Shown piece after piece: positions 7,928 through 17,145 of a stretch of DNA of 23,827 bases. The stretch comes from Welwitschia mirabilis. Its lineage: Eukaryota > Gnetophyta > Gnetopsida > Welwitschiales. Where the stretch lies: the NCBI GenBank assembly GCA_051453625.1, contig JBOZIK010000001.1, positions 10,167,330 through 10,191,156 of the forward strand, given 5' to 3'. A model generated the notes under the pieces. It had not been told where the DNA came from. It did no database searches and saw only the letters and a program-made list of their open reading frames with translations. Made by a program: the position numbers and the translations under genes. Positions within the stretch are counted from its first letter, which is position 1. The number at the start of each line of letters is the position of its first letter.

Positions 7928-9608
7928 CTATAATTTGGAATTTCCTAAGTAAAAGGGTTTAAGGTGATGATCGTATGAGTGGTAGTTCTTGGGTGGTTTT
8001 AAATAAGAAAGGACATCAAGCATAAATGTTTTTAATGATTTTATTTTTTTAAAATCTAAATATATTCTAAAATAAAAGTCTAGCCTAAAATAAAAATCTA
8101 ATATAGAAGCATGAAATGTAACTAAAAATGTTAAAAGAAATTTTCCAAGGTAGCACATGTATGAAGGTGGCTTATGGGTGTGAAAACAAAGGTTGGATGA
8201 TTTAAAACTTTGTAAAGCATTTTGAATTAGAAGAAAACCCATGTGAATTTCTATGCATGAATCTATAAAATTAGGAAGAATATCAATATTGGTAGTAAAA
8301 TTTATGTATTCAAAGTTAGAAATAGTCCATCCTTAAGCTTGTTTTTGCTTATTCCAAAACTCATGTAAGACATCATTTTGAGATGAAATCAAATATAATT
8401 TAGAGACCACTTAACAAGGTGAATGATAATTAAGAAAATTATTATAAAATGATTTGAATGCTAAATAAGATTTATCTTCTTCATTGAGGCTTGGGTCTTG
8501 CTTAAAAGATAAAGATGAAGGTAAAATAGTTGGCTTAAGAGCTTGTTAAAGAAAACGTTCTTTATAGGATGGACATTTATGGGATATTTGCTAATGTTCT
8601 ACTCTTCATTAGGATTACAATATGATTCCTTCTCATGTATTTATGCAAATAAACAATAATTGTAATTATATGTTTTCTCTATTAATGTTACTTATGGACT
8701 CATCCTCTCTTGTATAATTTTTAAAGGTATATCCTTCTTTCATTAGTTTTTCATCTTTTAATTATTTCTCATCCTTTAATATGTTTAATCCTCTAATAAA
8801 GTATAGCCTTATCACAAATATTCTATCATTCTCTAATGCATTCTTAAACTCAGGATCCTCATGGTTTTTCTTAGGGATTTCTTCCTTACTCATAAAAGTT
8901 AAGGCTTCAGTATCATTAATTTTACTCTACTTATTCCTTTTAAGGTTTTTAAGACTCTTAATTTTGTGTAATTTAGAAAGCCCTATTATTTTTATTGGTT
9001 AAGAATACTATTTACTTAATCAATAATTTAAGTTACTTGTTGAATAGTTCTCTCAATATTTTTCATAGTTCACTTTTAAGATTTAATAATCCCTTTAACA
9101 ATTTCATTGAAGAATGTAAAGGTGGTTGAGGTAGAGGCATTTTGTAATGGAGTTGGATAGAACTTTATAGAAAAATCTATAGGGCATCTTCTAATGATTT
9201 TAAAGAGGGTTATTAAGAATAAGAAGATGAATGGTATTAGTCAAATCATGAAGAACATAAGAATGAAGATGAAGGATAAGGATTGCAAGAGTAGCGAAAG
9301 GCATAAGATCAAACTTTATTTATTTAAAATAGATATTTTTAGATACAAGATTATAAAAAAGATTGATCTAGGTATGGAAGGGGTTCTAGGCCTTTAATAT
9401 TTTGTTCCAACATTTGCCTAGTATCAGAAGAATCTTTAGGTTTAAGATGGTATGGATTGTATTAAAGGTAGTTCCATAGAGATTTAATATAATCTCCTAT
9501 AGTTTATTTAGGTTGAGCATGATTCTAAAAATTGTAGGAATTTTCATAGTTTTCATAGGTAAGTTATAGCTCAAAAGGTATTTCAAATGGATCATGTGGC
9601 TAACTCAT
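7928..9608 (-). pseudogene. Gypsy-B gag-like region (degenerate)
   Basis: From a minus-strand ATG at 9608 the frame reads PHDPFEIPFEL, LTYENYENSYNF, TIGDYIKSLWNYL and YNPYHLKPKDSSDTRQMLEQ. It is broken by at least five stops, several of them TAA or TAG where a Gln codon one transition away would fit. Further on, PSLKSLEDAL and IQLHYKMPLPQPPLHSS followed by MKLLKGLLNLKSEL resembles the Pro/Gln-rich tail and SLED segment typical of Athila/Tat gag. The left end holds the longest unbroken frame, 8242-7928 (104 codons), with no recognised domain. Distance from the primer site (about 0.8 kb) suits gag. I did not find a zinc knuckle. Extent to the left is uncertain. Confidence 0.4.
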
Positions 9609-10378
9609 GACAATGTTTAGAAAATGATCAGTAAAATTCACTATAAGATTATATTCTCTTAATTTTTTAAGGTTTGATAGGAGGCCTAACATTATAAATG
9701 ATTTAAAATAGGTTGCAAAAGGTTATGTTGAAGTCTTAGGCTATTTTACTTATAGAAGCTAGTGGCACCAGTAAGGCATGGAAGTGGTGCTAGTCAAGAT
9801 AAGAGTTCGGTACATGAAAAAATTCATAGACAAATGATTCTTGTGCAAAATGTATAAAATTATATGGTAATAGATAAATTTCACAAAAAAAAAAATGATA
9901 GAAATACTAAAATTAAACCTATGAAAAATAACTTCTAAATGTTTTTAATTTTTTAAATTTTATCAAAAAACAATAAAAAATACAATAGAATTAAAAATTA
10001 CAGAAAGGAAAATCATAGAAAATAAAATAAAACAAAAAAAAATTTAGATTTTAAATTTAGTTTCTCTCCTTTGATTACAATCTATAGAAAAAACATTATT
10101 AGACTTACAACATGAATTTTTGATATGAAATTGGATTGAGTTGAGTAAAATGAACTAAATAAATCTCAAAACTTGAATTAGTTCAAATTTCATTAGAAAA
10201 GGATCAGTACCCACCATTAGAAAGAAAAGAAAAGAAAAGAAAAATAACACTTAAAAAAAAACAAACGATCAATTTGAGTATAACTAGAAATGGACCAGTA
10301 CAAATCACTAGAAACATAAAACTAGATCAAAAATTTGTAAGAAGGAAATGTATGCAATTTGAAAAGATATCATTTTAA
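9609..10378 (-). other. Leader of gypsy-B
   Basis: Non-coding, very A-rich on the plus strand. It holds an AAAGA microsatellite (10221-10244), a roughly 33-bp duplicate (10190-10223 and 10286-10317, sharing CCAGTAC or TCAGTACC and ACTAGAAA) and a GTGGCACCAG module at 9762-9800 that also occurs in the LTR at about 11499-11535. Confidence 0.45.
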
Positions 10379-10400
10379 TATCCCTAGTAATGGCACAAAA
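10379..10400 (-). other. Primer binding site of gypsy-B, Asp-tRNA type
   Basis: Minus strand reads tttttgtgccattactaggg. The standard Athila/Tat site reads TTTTGGCGCCGTTGCCGGGG; most differences are G-to-A or C-to-T. The site fixes the orientation and places the 5' LTR on its right. Confidence 0.65.
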
Positions 10401-10900
10401 ATCATATTCATGGTATAGCAATGAACTAGATTTGAAACTAGGTGAATATCTAATATCATTCTTCCATAAAGACATATATGTGGTAACTTATCAGAAGTAA
10501 CACAAGAATCTTAACTTACAATGAAAATCAAACAAAACATAAAATTAAGGATCAATATTTAATATGAACTTTTGTTCATGAAGTAAGGAAATGAATGTGT
10601 TCCAAAGGTCTAGATGATTTATATAATTCTCCACCTTCACTCTAATGATTTCTATATTCCTAAAACATAAACTAAGATCATCAAGTTGTTATGGCTCAAG
10701 CATGGTAATATAATCACATTCATCACATGAGTGTTGATGAATTCTATAGTCACTTGGTCCTTCATAGCCTTTTATGAACATAGAAATTAAGAATAGTTAT
10801 ACTCAAGATCTATAACATGATAGTGACTATAACCAAAAGTTAACCTTAAAAAATTCACTTAGTTCTAAAGATCTTGATGGTGATATAATATTACTTAAGA

Positions 10901-11024
10901 ATTACTAATACCAAACTAATTCTCATTAATAATAAAAGAATGAATAACTATATTAATGAAGAATAACTAGCCTTACCTAAATATTACTAATACTAAATTA
11001 ATGTGCATTAATAATAAAAGAATA
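10901..11024 (+). repeat. 82-bp period tandem duplication in gypsy-B LTR
   Basis: ATTACTAATACCAAACTAAT (10901) and ATTACTAATACTAAATTAAT (10983) begin two units that both continue with CATTAATAATAAAAGAAT. The differences inside the conserved 42 bases are few. Confidence 0.75.
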
Positions 11025-11252
11025 AAGTCTTGTATTAAAACTTAAAAGATACATTACATCAATAAAAGAAAGGCTTAGGAATCTTTGGCATGTAGTAATT
11101 GGTGATTAGTTATATAATGGAGGTTATACTTAGGTGACTATTTAAGGAGGAAGTTATAAATTTTGGAATATAGCCTTAATAGAGGACTCCTTTATCTTCT
11201 TATGAAAGATAGGTGATAACATGTTCTTTGAATAATAATGCATCTACCACTA

Positions 11253-11300
11253 GGCTCTTCCTAGTTGTACAAAAGGCTCTTCCTAGAGGATATAGCCTTT
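11253..11300 (-). pseudogene. Protease-like fragment inside gypsy-B LTR
   Basis: The minus strand encodes LGRAFCTTRKSLVV. The plus-strand bases AGTTGTACAAAAGG.TCTTCC at 11263 match 12482 (protease of gypsy-A) with one mismatch in 24. LLGR-F-T is the conserved C-terminal part of gypsy protease. A 12-bp direct repeat GGCTCTTCCTAG occurs at 11253 and 11275. It may be a relic of the insertion site or a filler copied during repair. Confidence 0.45.
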
Positions 11301-11740
11301 GAGAGGATATCCTTCATGTAGTTGTCCTTATTGCTATCATATTTCACCACATCATGCCATTTTACACTTCCATCATGTATCTTTGAAGTTGAAGGTTTAT
11401 TTTATTCTATGATCTAACTGAGTTCATAAGTACGATGTGATGTCTTTCTTGTAAATATGCAAGATCATAAGAATGTACAAATTATACCTTAGAATATCAG
11501 TGGCACCAGCGACCTGGATGGTTGCACTGGCTTTGTCTATTATATTTCCTTTAATTTGTAGAATGTCTTCTAAAAGATAGTAATAAACCTAAAAATGTTA
11601 TGAAAAGGTTCATAATTTTTAGAAACATGATAGAAAGAGTTGAAGACACATTTTATGATAAAATGTCTAATTTAATATCTTTCATATGTAAAATTAATCA
11701 AATATGCTTGCTTGGAATGCTAATTTTTGTATGTAAATAA

Positions 11741-12053
11741 GGAGTAAGGATTCTTTTTTATGACATTATTAAGCCTTTTAAAATCAATTCATACTCATCA
11801 TTTTTATTTTTTTTGTTTAGGTACAACCATAATAGAACTAACATGTTTGTCATTAAAAATAGATAAATAATATCAACATCCAAAATTCTAAGGATTTCAT
11901 CTTTGAATACTTACTTAAGAACTGGGTTAAGTCTTCTTTAGGGTTACCTATGGATTTTACATTATTCTCTAAGTAGATCTTATGTTAAACAATGTGAGAA
12001 GGCATGGCATTTAGATCTTTATAAGTCCAATTAATAGCTTTTATTTTTGAAGT
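11741..12053 (-). pseudogene. Gypsy-A reverse transcriptase, N-terminal part
   Basis: Minus-strand frames read KAINWTYKDLNAMPSHIV, HKIYLENNVKS, a block around ILDVDIIYLFL, SSIMVVPKQKK and finally IDFKRLNNVIKKNPYS, where similarity ends. These match in order the start of Ty3/gypsy RT: the W-Y-DL-GI segment, the HKI-LE box, the KLLDAGII box, VPKK and the DFR-LN--TKKNPYPLP box. Frameshifts separate the blocks, and HIV-stop-HKI carries TAA where Gln is usual. The catalytic YxDD part is absent because the gypsy-B LTR begins straight after NPYS. RT copies the element RNA into DNA; this fragment cannot. Confidence 0.75.
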
Positions 12054-12363
12054 TAAAAGTTAAAGCAAGGCTTTTTCTTAGGAAGGGTAAAGACAAGCAT
12101 ATTTGATCAATGATTTCTTTAGATTGTTATTCATGATCATCCTTAATGATTATTAAGCACCCATCTTACTATTTCATAATTATAAAGGATTTCTTTATTT
12201 AAAAATTTATATAAGATATCTTAATTAAGGTTGTATGGCTTAGAGAAGTTCAAGATGGTGGAGTATTTATCCTTATCATCAAACAAAGTGAAATCCTGTA
12301 GTTAAAGGAGCCTTTATTCTAAGGGATAATGTTGGACTAATATGGAGGCTTTAATTATTTTTC
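12054..12363 (-). other. Gypsy-A linker between protease and RT
   Basis: Minus-strand continuation between the two recognisable domains. The readable parts are charged and broken by stops (for example DFTLFDDKDKYSTILNFSKP). Such a poorly conserved linker is usual in Athila/Tat polyproteins. Confidence 0.5.
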
Positions 12364-12609
12364 AAATGCCTAATTCATCCCCCATTTCCTTTTCAACTAC
12401 ATCAAACACTCTACTACTATACTTTTTATTATCAATATGACATTCTATCATTACTCTATAAGTATTAATAATGTAATGTCTAGTTGTACAAAAGGTTCTT
12501 CCTAGAAGTAAAGAATATTCTTAATTATGTTTCACTTAAATAATGATCACCTCTATAGGGTAGAGTGATTTTTTAATTTGGATGACTAAGTTTTTATTAC
12601 ACCTGTAGT
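12364..12609 (-). pseudogene. Gypsy-A protease, C-terminal half
   Basis: Minus strand reads NLVIQIKKSLYPIEVIII, VKHN, EYSLLLGRTFCTTRHYIINT and RVFDVVEKEMGDELGI before TGA. It aligns with the protease of gypsy-C on the other strand (DLVI, YPIDVITIEVEHN, YTLLLGRAFCKTSHCIFNI, KVFDAAKKGLGDDINI), so the two are one family. Retropepsin-type proteases cut the gag-pol precursor. The N-terminal half with the catalytic D-G-A motif is missing: homology stops at about 12610, where the LTR of gypsy-C is inferred to begin. Two stops break the rest. Confidence 0.75.
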
Positions 12610-12844
12610 TGTTATGCTACCAATTTGTGGTCATTTAATGGGGTTTTATGAGTTTTTTTGTAATAGATTTATATAAGTTTAAGTGCCATTCTAAGGATTT
12701 TAAAGAAATGATAGAAAATATTGGAAATGTGTAATTATTACCCAGATTTGATGTATTAAAAGCACATTCTAATGCACATAGCTTTAGAGAAGGATTACTG
12801 AAAAAAATGATAAGTTTCTCTTTAATTAAAAGATTAAGAAGACC

Positions 12845-12896
12845 GTCATCTCCTTTGTCATCCTTATGACATGCCAAATGCCGATACTGATGGTAG
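12845..12896 (+). repeat. GTCATC...GATAGGATGACA-type motif, LTR copy
   Basis: GTCATCTCCTTTGTCATCC followed by TTATGACATGCC. Nearly the same string, GTCATCTCCTTTATCATCCC, occurs at 17838. See the leader and 3' copies. Confidence 0.6.
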
Positions 12897-13096
12897 TTGA
12901 TATGGACTATTAAATCACTACTGATTTATCATTTTGAGTCATCTTTTGTAATGAGCTATCTTATGAATGATAGTCAGAATGATCTTGACCTGTAACTGAC
13001 TCTAACAATTGACCCTTGACCATTTTATCTGTTTCATTTATGTAAAAGAGTGCGTCTTGTCGAGCCTTCTGTTTATCGTTTTCTACTATAAGTTGT

Positions 13097-13104
13097 TATA
13101 AATA
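13097..13104 (+). promoter_or_regulatory. TATA-like box of gypsy-C LTR
   Basis: TATAAATA, followed within 15-30 bases by a C/T-rich stretch (CCATCTTCAACTCTCCTTC), the usual surrounding of a retrotransposon start site. Confidence 0.55.
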
Positions 13105-13690
13105 AGTCCATCTTCAACTCTCCTTCTCATCTTCATTGCACTAAAAATTCTTGTGACAGGAGATCAAATGGCGGGAGATCCATCTCGAGTATTGCAGAAA
13201 GATGTTCCTTTGGTGAAGGGTTGTGTATCCTCCATTGAAGCTTGATTCTTTTATAATCCAGATTCTTGTTACATATTAATACAAAAACCTTTTTTTATAT
13301 TTATATGTCAGATTCTCAGATTACCTTTATGGTTTATGATTGTCCTTAATTTGGTGACAATTTCTTGGATGATATAAATCATCAAAGACAGCCTTTGTTA
13401 AGTCTGAAATCAAGTAGTGTTAGTTCCATATTTGCATTGCATTTTAGATTAAGTTACATCTTGAATTTTCATTGTATTTTTCATTTCTTATATTATTCTT
13501 TATTTTTTATTCTTATTATTATTTTGAAAAGAAATTTGAGTCTTGTCTTATAGTCTTTAACATGAACACAACATATCAGGTCTACTTCCACTCATACTAG
13601 TGTGTTGTATTGTGTGAGATATCTATTTATTTTATGAATGACAGAATCCTTTTGAACTTAAGCACTTGCACAACTACATACCCCAACAAA

Positions 13691-13710
13691 TTAGCGCCAT
13701 TGCTAGGGAA
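13691..13710 (+). other. Primer binding site of gypsy-C, Asp-tRNA type
   Basis: Reads ttagcgccattgctagggaa. The family form is TTGGCGCCGTTGCCGGGGAA; all four differences are G-to-A or C-to-T. It lies three bases after the CA that ends the LTR. Athila elements typically use this site. Confidence 0.85.
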
Positions 13711-14250
13711 GACTACTAAGGAGTATAAGGGTTGTCATTATTCGAGTGAGTATATCGGACCTTTGTTTAGTTATTTATCTATAGTAACATTTTATTTTAT
13801 TAAGGACTATAGGTTTTCTGTATTATAGTTATTCAGTTTCAATTTTTTAAATTTAGTTTTCTATTAAAAAAATGGTGGCCATCCCCTTCGTCATTCATCA
13901 GGATAATAGTGTGTAATTTTTACTTTCAGTTTTATTTTTAGTTTCTAACTTGCTACAATAAAAATTAATTTTTGTCATCTTCCCTGATGTCTAGATGATT
14001 AGATAGATAATAGTACTATTTTCTGAGTTTTCCACTTTCTATTTTGGTTTTTCTTCTATTTCTATTTTTTTGGTTTCTATGTGTATCATTTCTTTTATTG
14101 TTCCCATAACAGATAGGATGATAGTATATTATTTTTAATCTTGTTTTTTGTTGTTCACTATTTGCAAGATGCTGTAATATGATCAATCTTGAGAAAATAT
14201 ATTAGAGAGAAAGGCTACTGATAGAGAAGAATATTAAAGAAGGATTGGTC
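13711..14250 (+). other. Leader of gypsy-C with reiterated motif
   Basis: T-rich non-coding DNA between the primer site and gag. Three degenerate copies of one motif lie about 100-125 bp apart: 13879-13911, 13974-14015 and 14098-14137. Best preserved are GTCATCTTCCCTGATGTCTA (13974) and AGATAGGATGATAGTATATT (14111). Pyrimidine-rich spacers (for example TTCTATTTCTATTTTTTTGG) separate them. The same motif and spacer recur after the large gap. Confidence 0.55.
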
Positions 14251-14988
14251 GATATAGAAAACAAATCGGAAAAGCAATCTTCAGGTGCACTCAATCCTTC
14301 TTTTAAATTTATTTTTCCTGAATCATATTTTCTTAATGAAAATGCTATAGAATAAGAGAACTAGTTTACAATGTCAAGTGCTGTCCATAAGTAAAAATAA
14401 GTTATAGGATTTTCTACTTCTAATCCTAATGCAAACCTTACCTTGAGGAAATTGTTAGTTAATAAGAAATGAAAGATTCAAATCCCTTTTGACCTATCCC
14501 TAAGAGATGATGTTGAACTTAAGAATCTAAATGCCTACTTAACTTTTAATGAAGAAGATGATGAGAATTCCCTTCAACACATAGCAGATACAGAACAATT
14601 AATCTTCACGTCAAGAAATAGGAAGAAAAAAATAACTGATAAAATATATATGGTAATCTTTCCCATGACATTAAAGGGTAGAGCAAAAAATTAGCTAAAA
14701 ATCATATCCCATAAAAGCTTTAAAACTTAGGAACAATCCCAAGAAAACTTCATTAAAAGATTCATGATTAAAAAATCATGAGAGAAAGAAAAAAGAAGGT
14801 AATAAACTTTCAATAAAAAATAAATGAATATTTTACCTCTCTATATAAATGTTTCTTTATAGCAATCCATTCTAATCTGGTAGATGCTTTTTCACGAGAA
14901 GAACTAGTGATCTAATTTTATAATGGATTAACTCCCCATACAAAACAACTTATATATTTCTCTCATGGTGGAAATTTTATGAACCTTA

Positions 14989-15030
14989 CACTAAACAATG
15001 CCTAGACAAAATTATAAGAACTTATTGAGG
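14989..15030 (+). repeat. 42-bp contig-end duplicate, left copy
   Basis: Starts CACTAAACAATGCC and ends CTTATTGAGG at the last base before the N run; identical to 15131-15172. Confidence 0.95.
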
Positions 15031-15130
15031 NNNNNNNNNNNNNNNNNNNNNNNNNNNNNNNNNNNNNNNNNNNNNNNNNNNNNNNNNNNNNNNNNNNNNN
15101 NNNNNNNNNNNNNNNNNNNNNNNNNNNNNN
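15031..15130. other. Assembly gap (100 N), probably false
   Basis: The flanks are an exact 42-bp end overlap. Collapsing it joins the gag frame around NLTLNNA to the following AT-rich linker without loss. Confidence 0.95.
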
Positions 15131-15172
15131 CACTAAACAATGCCTAGACAAAATTATAAGAACTTATTGAGG
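15131..15172 (+). repeat. 42-bp contig-end duplicate, right copy
   Basis: Exact copy of 14989-15030, starting at the first base after the gap. Confidence 0.95.
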
Positions 15173-15693
15173 TTAGTCAAACTTGACCAACAACAAAAGA
15201 AAACTACACTATAGGCCAAATTATCAAAGATTTAAATGAAGTAAAAAAAAAAAAAGAGGTAGAATCCAATCCTATAAATATCATGAAAAACTTTACAACA
15301 ATCTTAGAGAAGTATGCTGAAATGATCTTAGATGTCAAATCCATAATCAAAAGAAATGTTGTGTCAACTTGTGATTTATGTAAGGATAATTATCATATTA
15401 TCAAAAACTATCCTCTTTTACCAACATACAAAGAAATAATTCATAAAGAAGTTTTCTCTTTTAACAAAACATCTCAAAACTTCCAGAACGAAATTTATAT
15501 ACAACCTAGGATGAACACTCAATTTCAAAACAATTCTCAACCTTTTAGAAACCGATTTGAAAACACAAACTACCCACTAAGTTCATCTAACTACCAATAT
15601 TTAAATGATCCAATCACAAACCTTACAGATAAAATTAGAATATCACATGAAGAAACAAATGCTAAACTTAAAAACGTAATAAATATCCTTTAA

Positions 15694-16148
15694 CAAATAA
15701 TGTTAGCAAACTAAATACCTCATAGAACATTAGTTACACAACCTTTATTAAAACTTAATGAGATGAGAAAAGATTATAAGGTTGTAACAAGAAGTGGATA
15801 AGAAACAAATCCTTCTCCATGTAAACCTTTATTCTTCCAAAACAATTTTAAAAATGATGAAGAAGAAGAAGAAGAAGACATTAAGATATTTAAAGATTAC
15901 AAATTCCCTTTCCTTGGTGAAAAAAGAAGAAAAATCCTTCTCAACAAACCACTCCTTGGTTTGGTAAACTTAACAAAAATTCAACTTTCAATAAACATAT
16001 TAAAGCCTTGATGAAAAATGTAAGCAAAAACTTATCCTTTTGGAAAATTTTGCAATAAAATCCAAGGTAATCAAAATTATGGAAAGAATTAATAAGAAGA
16101 AAACAAAAATGAGTCATCCCTAGTAAAGTCTTTTTAGCTTAATCCCTT
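15694..16148 (+). pseudogene. Gypsy-C gag-protease linker
   Basis: Broken frames continue between gag and protease. KLNEMRKDYKVVTRSG corresponds to the VTLRSG segment usual here in Athila/Tat elements. A GAA microsatellite (15858-15878) encodes an acidic run, and PWFGKLNKNSTFNKHIKALM then leads toward the protease. Several stops and a shift are present. Confidence 0.6.
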
Positions 16149-16646
16149 ATGAACTTAGTGTTACAAAAATCATCCAAATTTAAAGATCCAAAAGTAACTA
16201 CAGAGAATGTTACTTTAGAGGGAAACAAAAAGATCAAAAAATCCTTAATAGACATTAGAGCAAATGTTAACATTATGCCACTTCACATTTGTAAGAGAAT
16301 TGGTTTGAAGAATAGAATAGAGCCTACTCCAGTTGTTTTAGAATTAATAGACACCTTAGTTAAGAAACCATTAGGCATTATTAAAGATTTGGTAATATAA
16401 ACTGAAGAGGCTTGCTACCCAATAGATGTGATTACAATAGAAGTTGAGCATAACAGAGGATACACTTTACTTCTTGGAAGAGCCTTTTGTAAAACATCCC
16501 ACTGCATCTTTAACATAATAGCAGGAATAATGAAATGTTATTTTGCAAATAGAATGTTTATAATTAAAGTCTTTGATGCAGCTAAGAAAGGTTTAGGTGA
16601 TGATATAAACATTAAAGATAACATCAAACCAACTTTATTCCTATAA
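16149..16646 (+). pseudogene. Gypsy-C aspartic protease (inactive)
   Basis: The first open part (83 codons) reads SSKFKDPKVTTENVTLEGNK, then KKSLIDIRANVNIMPLHICK and RIGL. It matches KLKDPG...TIG...ALCDLGASINLMPLSVFKKLGL of Athila/Tat protease. The catalytic triad, usually D-L/S-G-A, is D-I-R-A here (residues 36-39 of this frame), so Gly is lost. After a TAA at 16398 the same frame continues EEACYPIDVITIEVEHNRGY and TLLLGRAFCKTSHCIFNII to 16646. Retropepsins need two such chains to form an active dimer that processes gag-pol; this one should be dead. It matches the fragment on the opposite strand at 12364-12609. Confidence 0.85.
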
Positions 16647-17145
16647 CATCATCCATTTTAAGAAAGAAAGATGGAATCACATGAGTCTATACTTTATGAT
16701 GACCAACTTGAGATTGAAGAAACCATTGATACATTTAACTTTGAGAGTGAGAAAGAATCTTTAGTATGTAATAAAGTCTAACTTTTTTATTCACACCTTG
16801 AGGAAGATTGTCCATTACGTAAACAAATTAAAAATCATAATTTTAGTGTAAATTTAAATCTTTCTAATGGACTTGAAGATAATTTTCTTTGTGATGTTCA
16901 AAATAAAACTCTTACATTCAATGACAATCTTTTACTAAAGTTGCCATATATATCCCCTTTGACTTCCAAAATTTGTGCTTTAATGTCGTCTCATAGAGTG
17001 TTATCCATTACCCCTCTCTTCATCCAATTGATTTTACTTGGAAATAATTGTACACTTTTCATATTTTATTAATTAGTAAATTTCTAGTTTGGATCTTATT
17101 TCTCTAAACATCTTGAGACCATCTAAATAGATCCTTTTTCTTCTA
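16647..17145 (+). other. Gypsy-C region after protease, broken frame
   Basis: From 16671 a frame reads MESHESILYDDQLEIEETID, a stop, then LEEDCPLRKQIKNHNFSVNL and PLTSKICALMSSHRVLSITP. The acidic character fits the protease-RT linker. I cannot recognise RT before the gap. Toward 17050 the frame is lost. Confidence 0.4.

Larger units (their letters stand above)
4537..11739 (-). mobile_element. Gypsy-B: decayed minus-strand Ty3/gypsy element
   Basis: Read right to left, the region has an LTR-like repeat (11739-10401), a primer site of Asp-tRNA type (10400-10379), a leader, a gag-like reading frame with Gln-to-stop changes from an ATG at 9608, unrecognised AT-rich DNA, a frame resembling a plant transposon accessory protein (6480-5480), and a second copy of the LTR start (4946-4537). 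I could not recognise protease, RT or integrase inside, so the element is internally deleted or too decayed to read. The right boundary is sharp where the RT frame of gypsy-A ends. Confidence 0.5.
10401..11739 (-). mobile_element. Gypsy-B 5' LTR
   Basis: The segment runs from the primer site to the abrupt end of the gypsy-A RT frame, about 1.34 kb. Its outer 430 bp (11310-11739) repeat at 4537-4946, as a pair of LTRs should. It carries a tandem duplication at 10901-11024 and a small protease-like fragment at 11250-11300. Boundaries are by inference from neighbours; clean TG...CA ends are no longer visible. Confidence 0.5.
12610..13688 (+). mobile_element. Gypsy-C 5' LTR
   Basis: Starts TGTTATGCTACC where the gypsy-A protease frame breaks off, and ends CCCCAACA three bases before a primer site: 1079 bp. 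The first 60 bases recur at 19582-19642, as a 3' LTR should. A TATA-like box lies at 13097. A minus-strand frame at 12635-12877 and plus-strand frames at 13365-13553 and 13610-13828 fall in the LTR and look random. Confidence 0.65.
14251..15693 (+). pseudogene. Gypsy-C gag (decayed)
   Basis: Recognisable from about 14480: IQIPFDLSLRDDVELKNLNA, then MVIFPMTLKGRAKN-stop-LKIISH and SFKT-stop-EQSQENFIKRF, then EELVI-stop-FYNGLTPHTKQL. This is the plant Ty3 gag core, which packages the element RNA; the family normally has Trp at both of the first two stops (14692, 14728), so each is TGG to TAG. A frameshift separates the blocks. The last part, 15283-15693, is open for 136 codons and contains CDLCKDNYHIIKNY (residues 30-43), a CX2CX4HX4C zinc knuckle whose last Cys is Tyr, then an Asn/Gln-rich tail. 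The 14989-15172 duplicate and gap interrupt it. Confidence 0.8.

Noticed and set aside
8781-9002. Hydrophobic plus-strand frame as a membrane protein
   Set aside because: It mirrors a Lys/Glu-rich reading on the minus strand in the gag-like region; hydrophobicity is a by-product of the complement.
4537-11739. The 4537-4946 and 11310-11739 pair as LTRs of a plus-strand element
   Set aside because: No primer site follows the left copy on the plus strand, while a primer site of the right type lies on the minus strand at 10379-10400.
12635-12877. Minus-strand 80-codon frame as the N-terminal half of gypsy-A protease
   Set aside because: It has no D-G-A or NVMPL motif and lies in the inferred 5' LTR of gypsy-C.
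13365-13828. Two short plus-strand frames as small genes
   Set aside because: The first lies wholly in the gypsy-C LTR and the second spans its primer site; both have random-looking composition.
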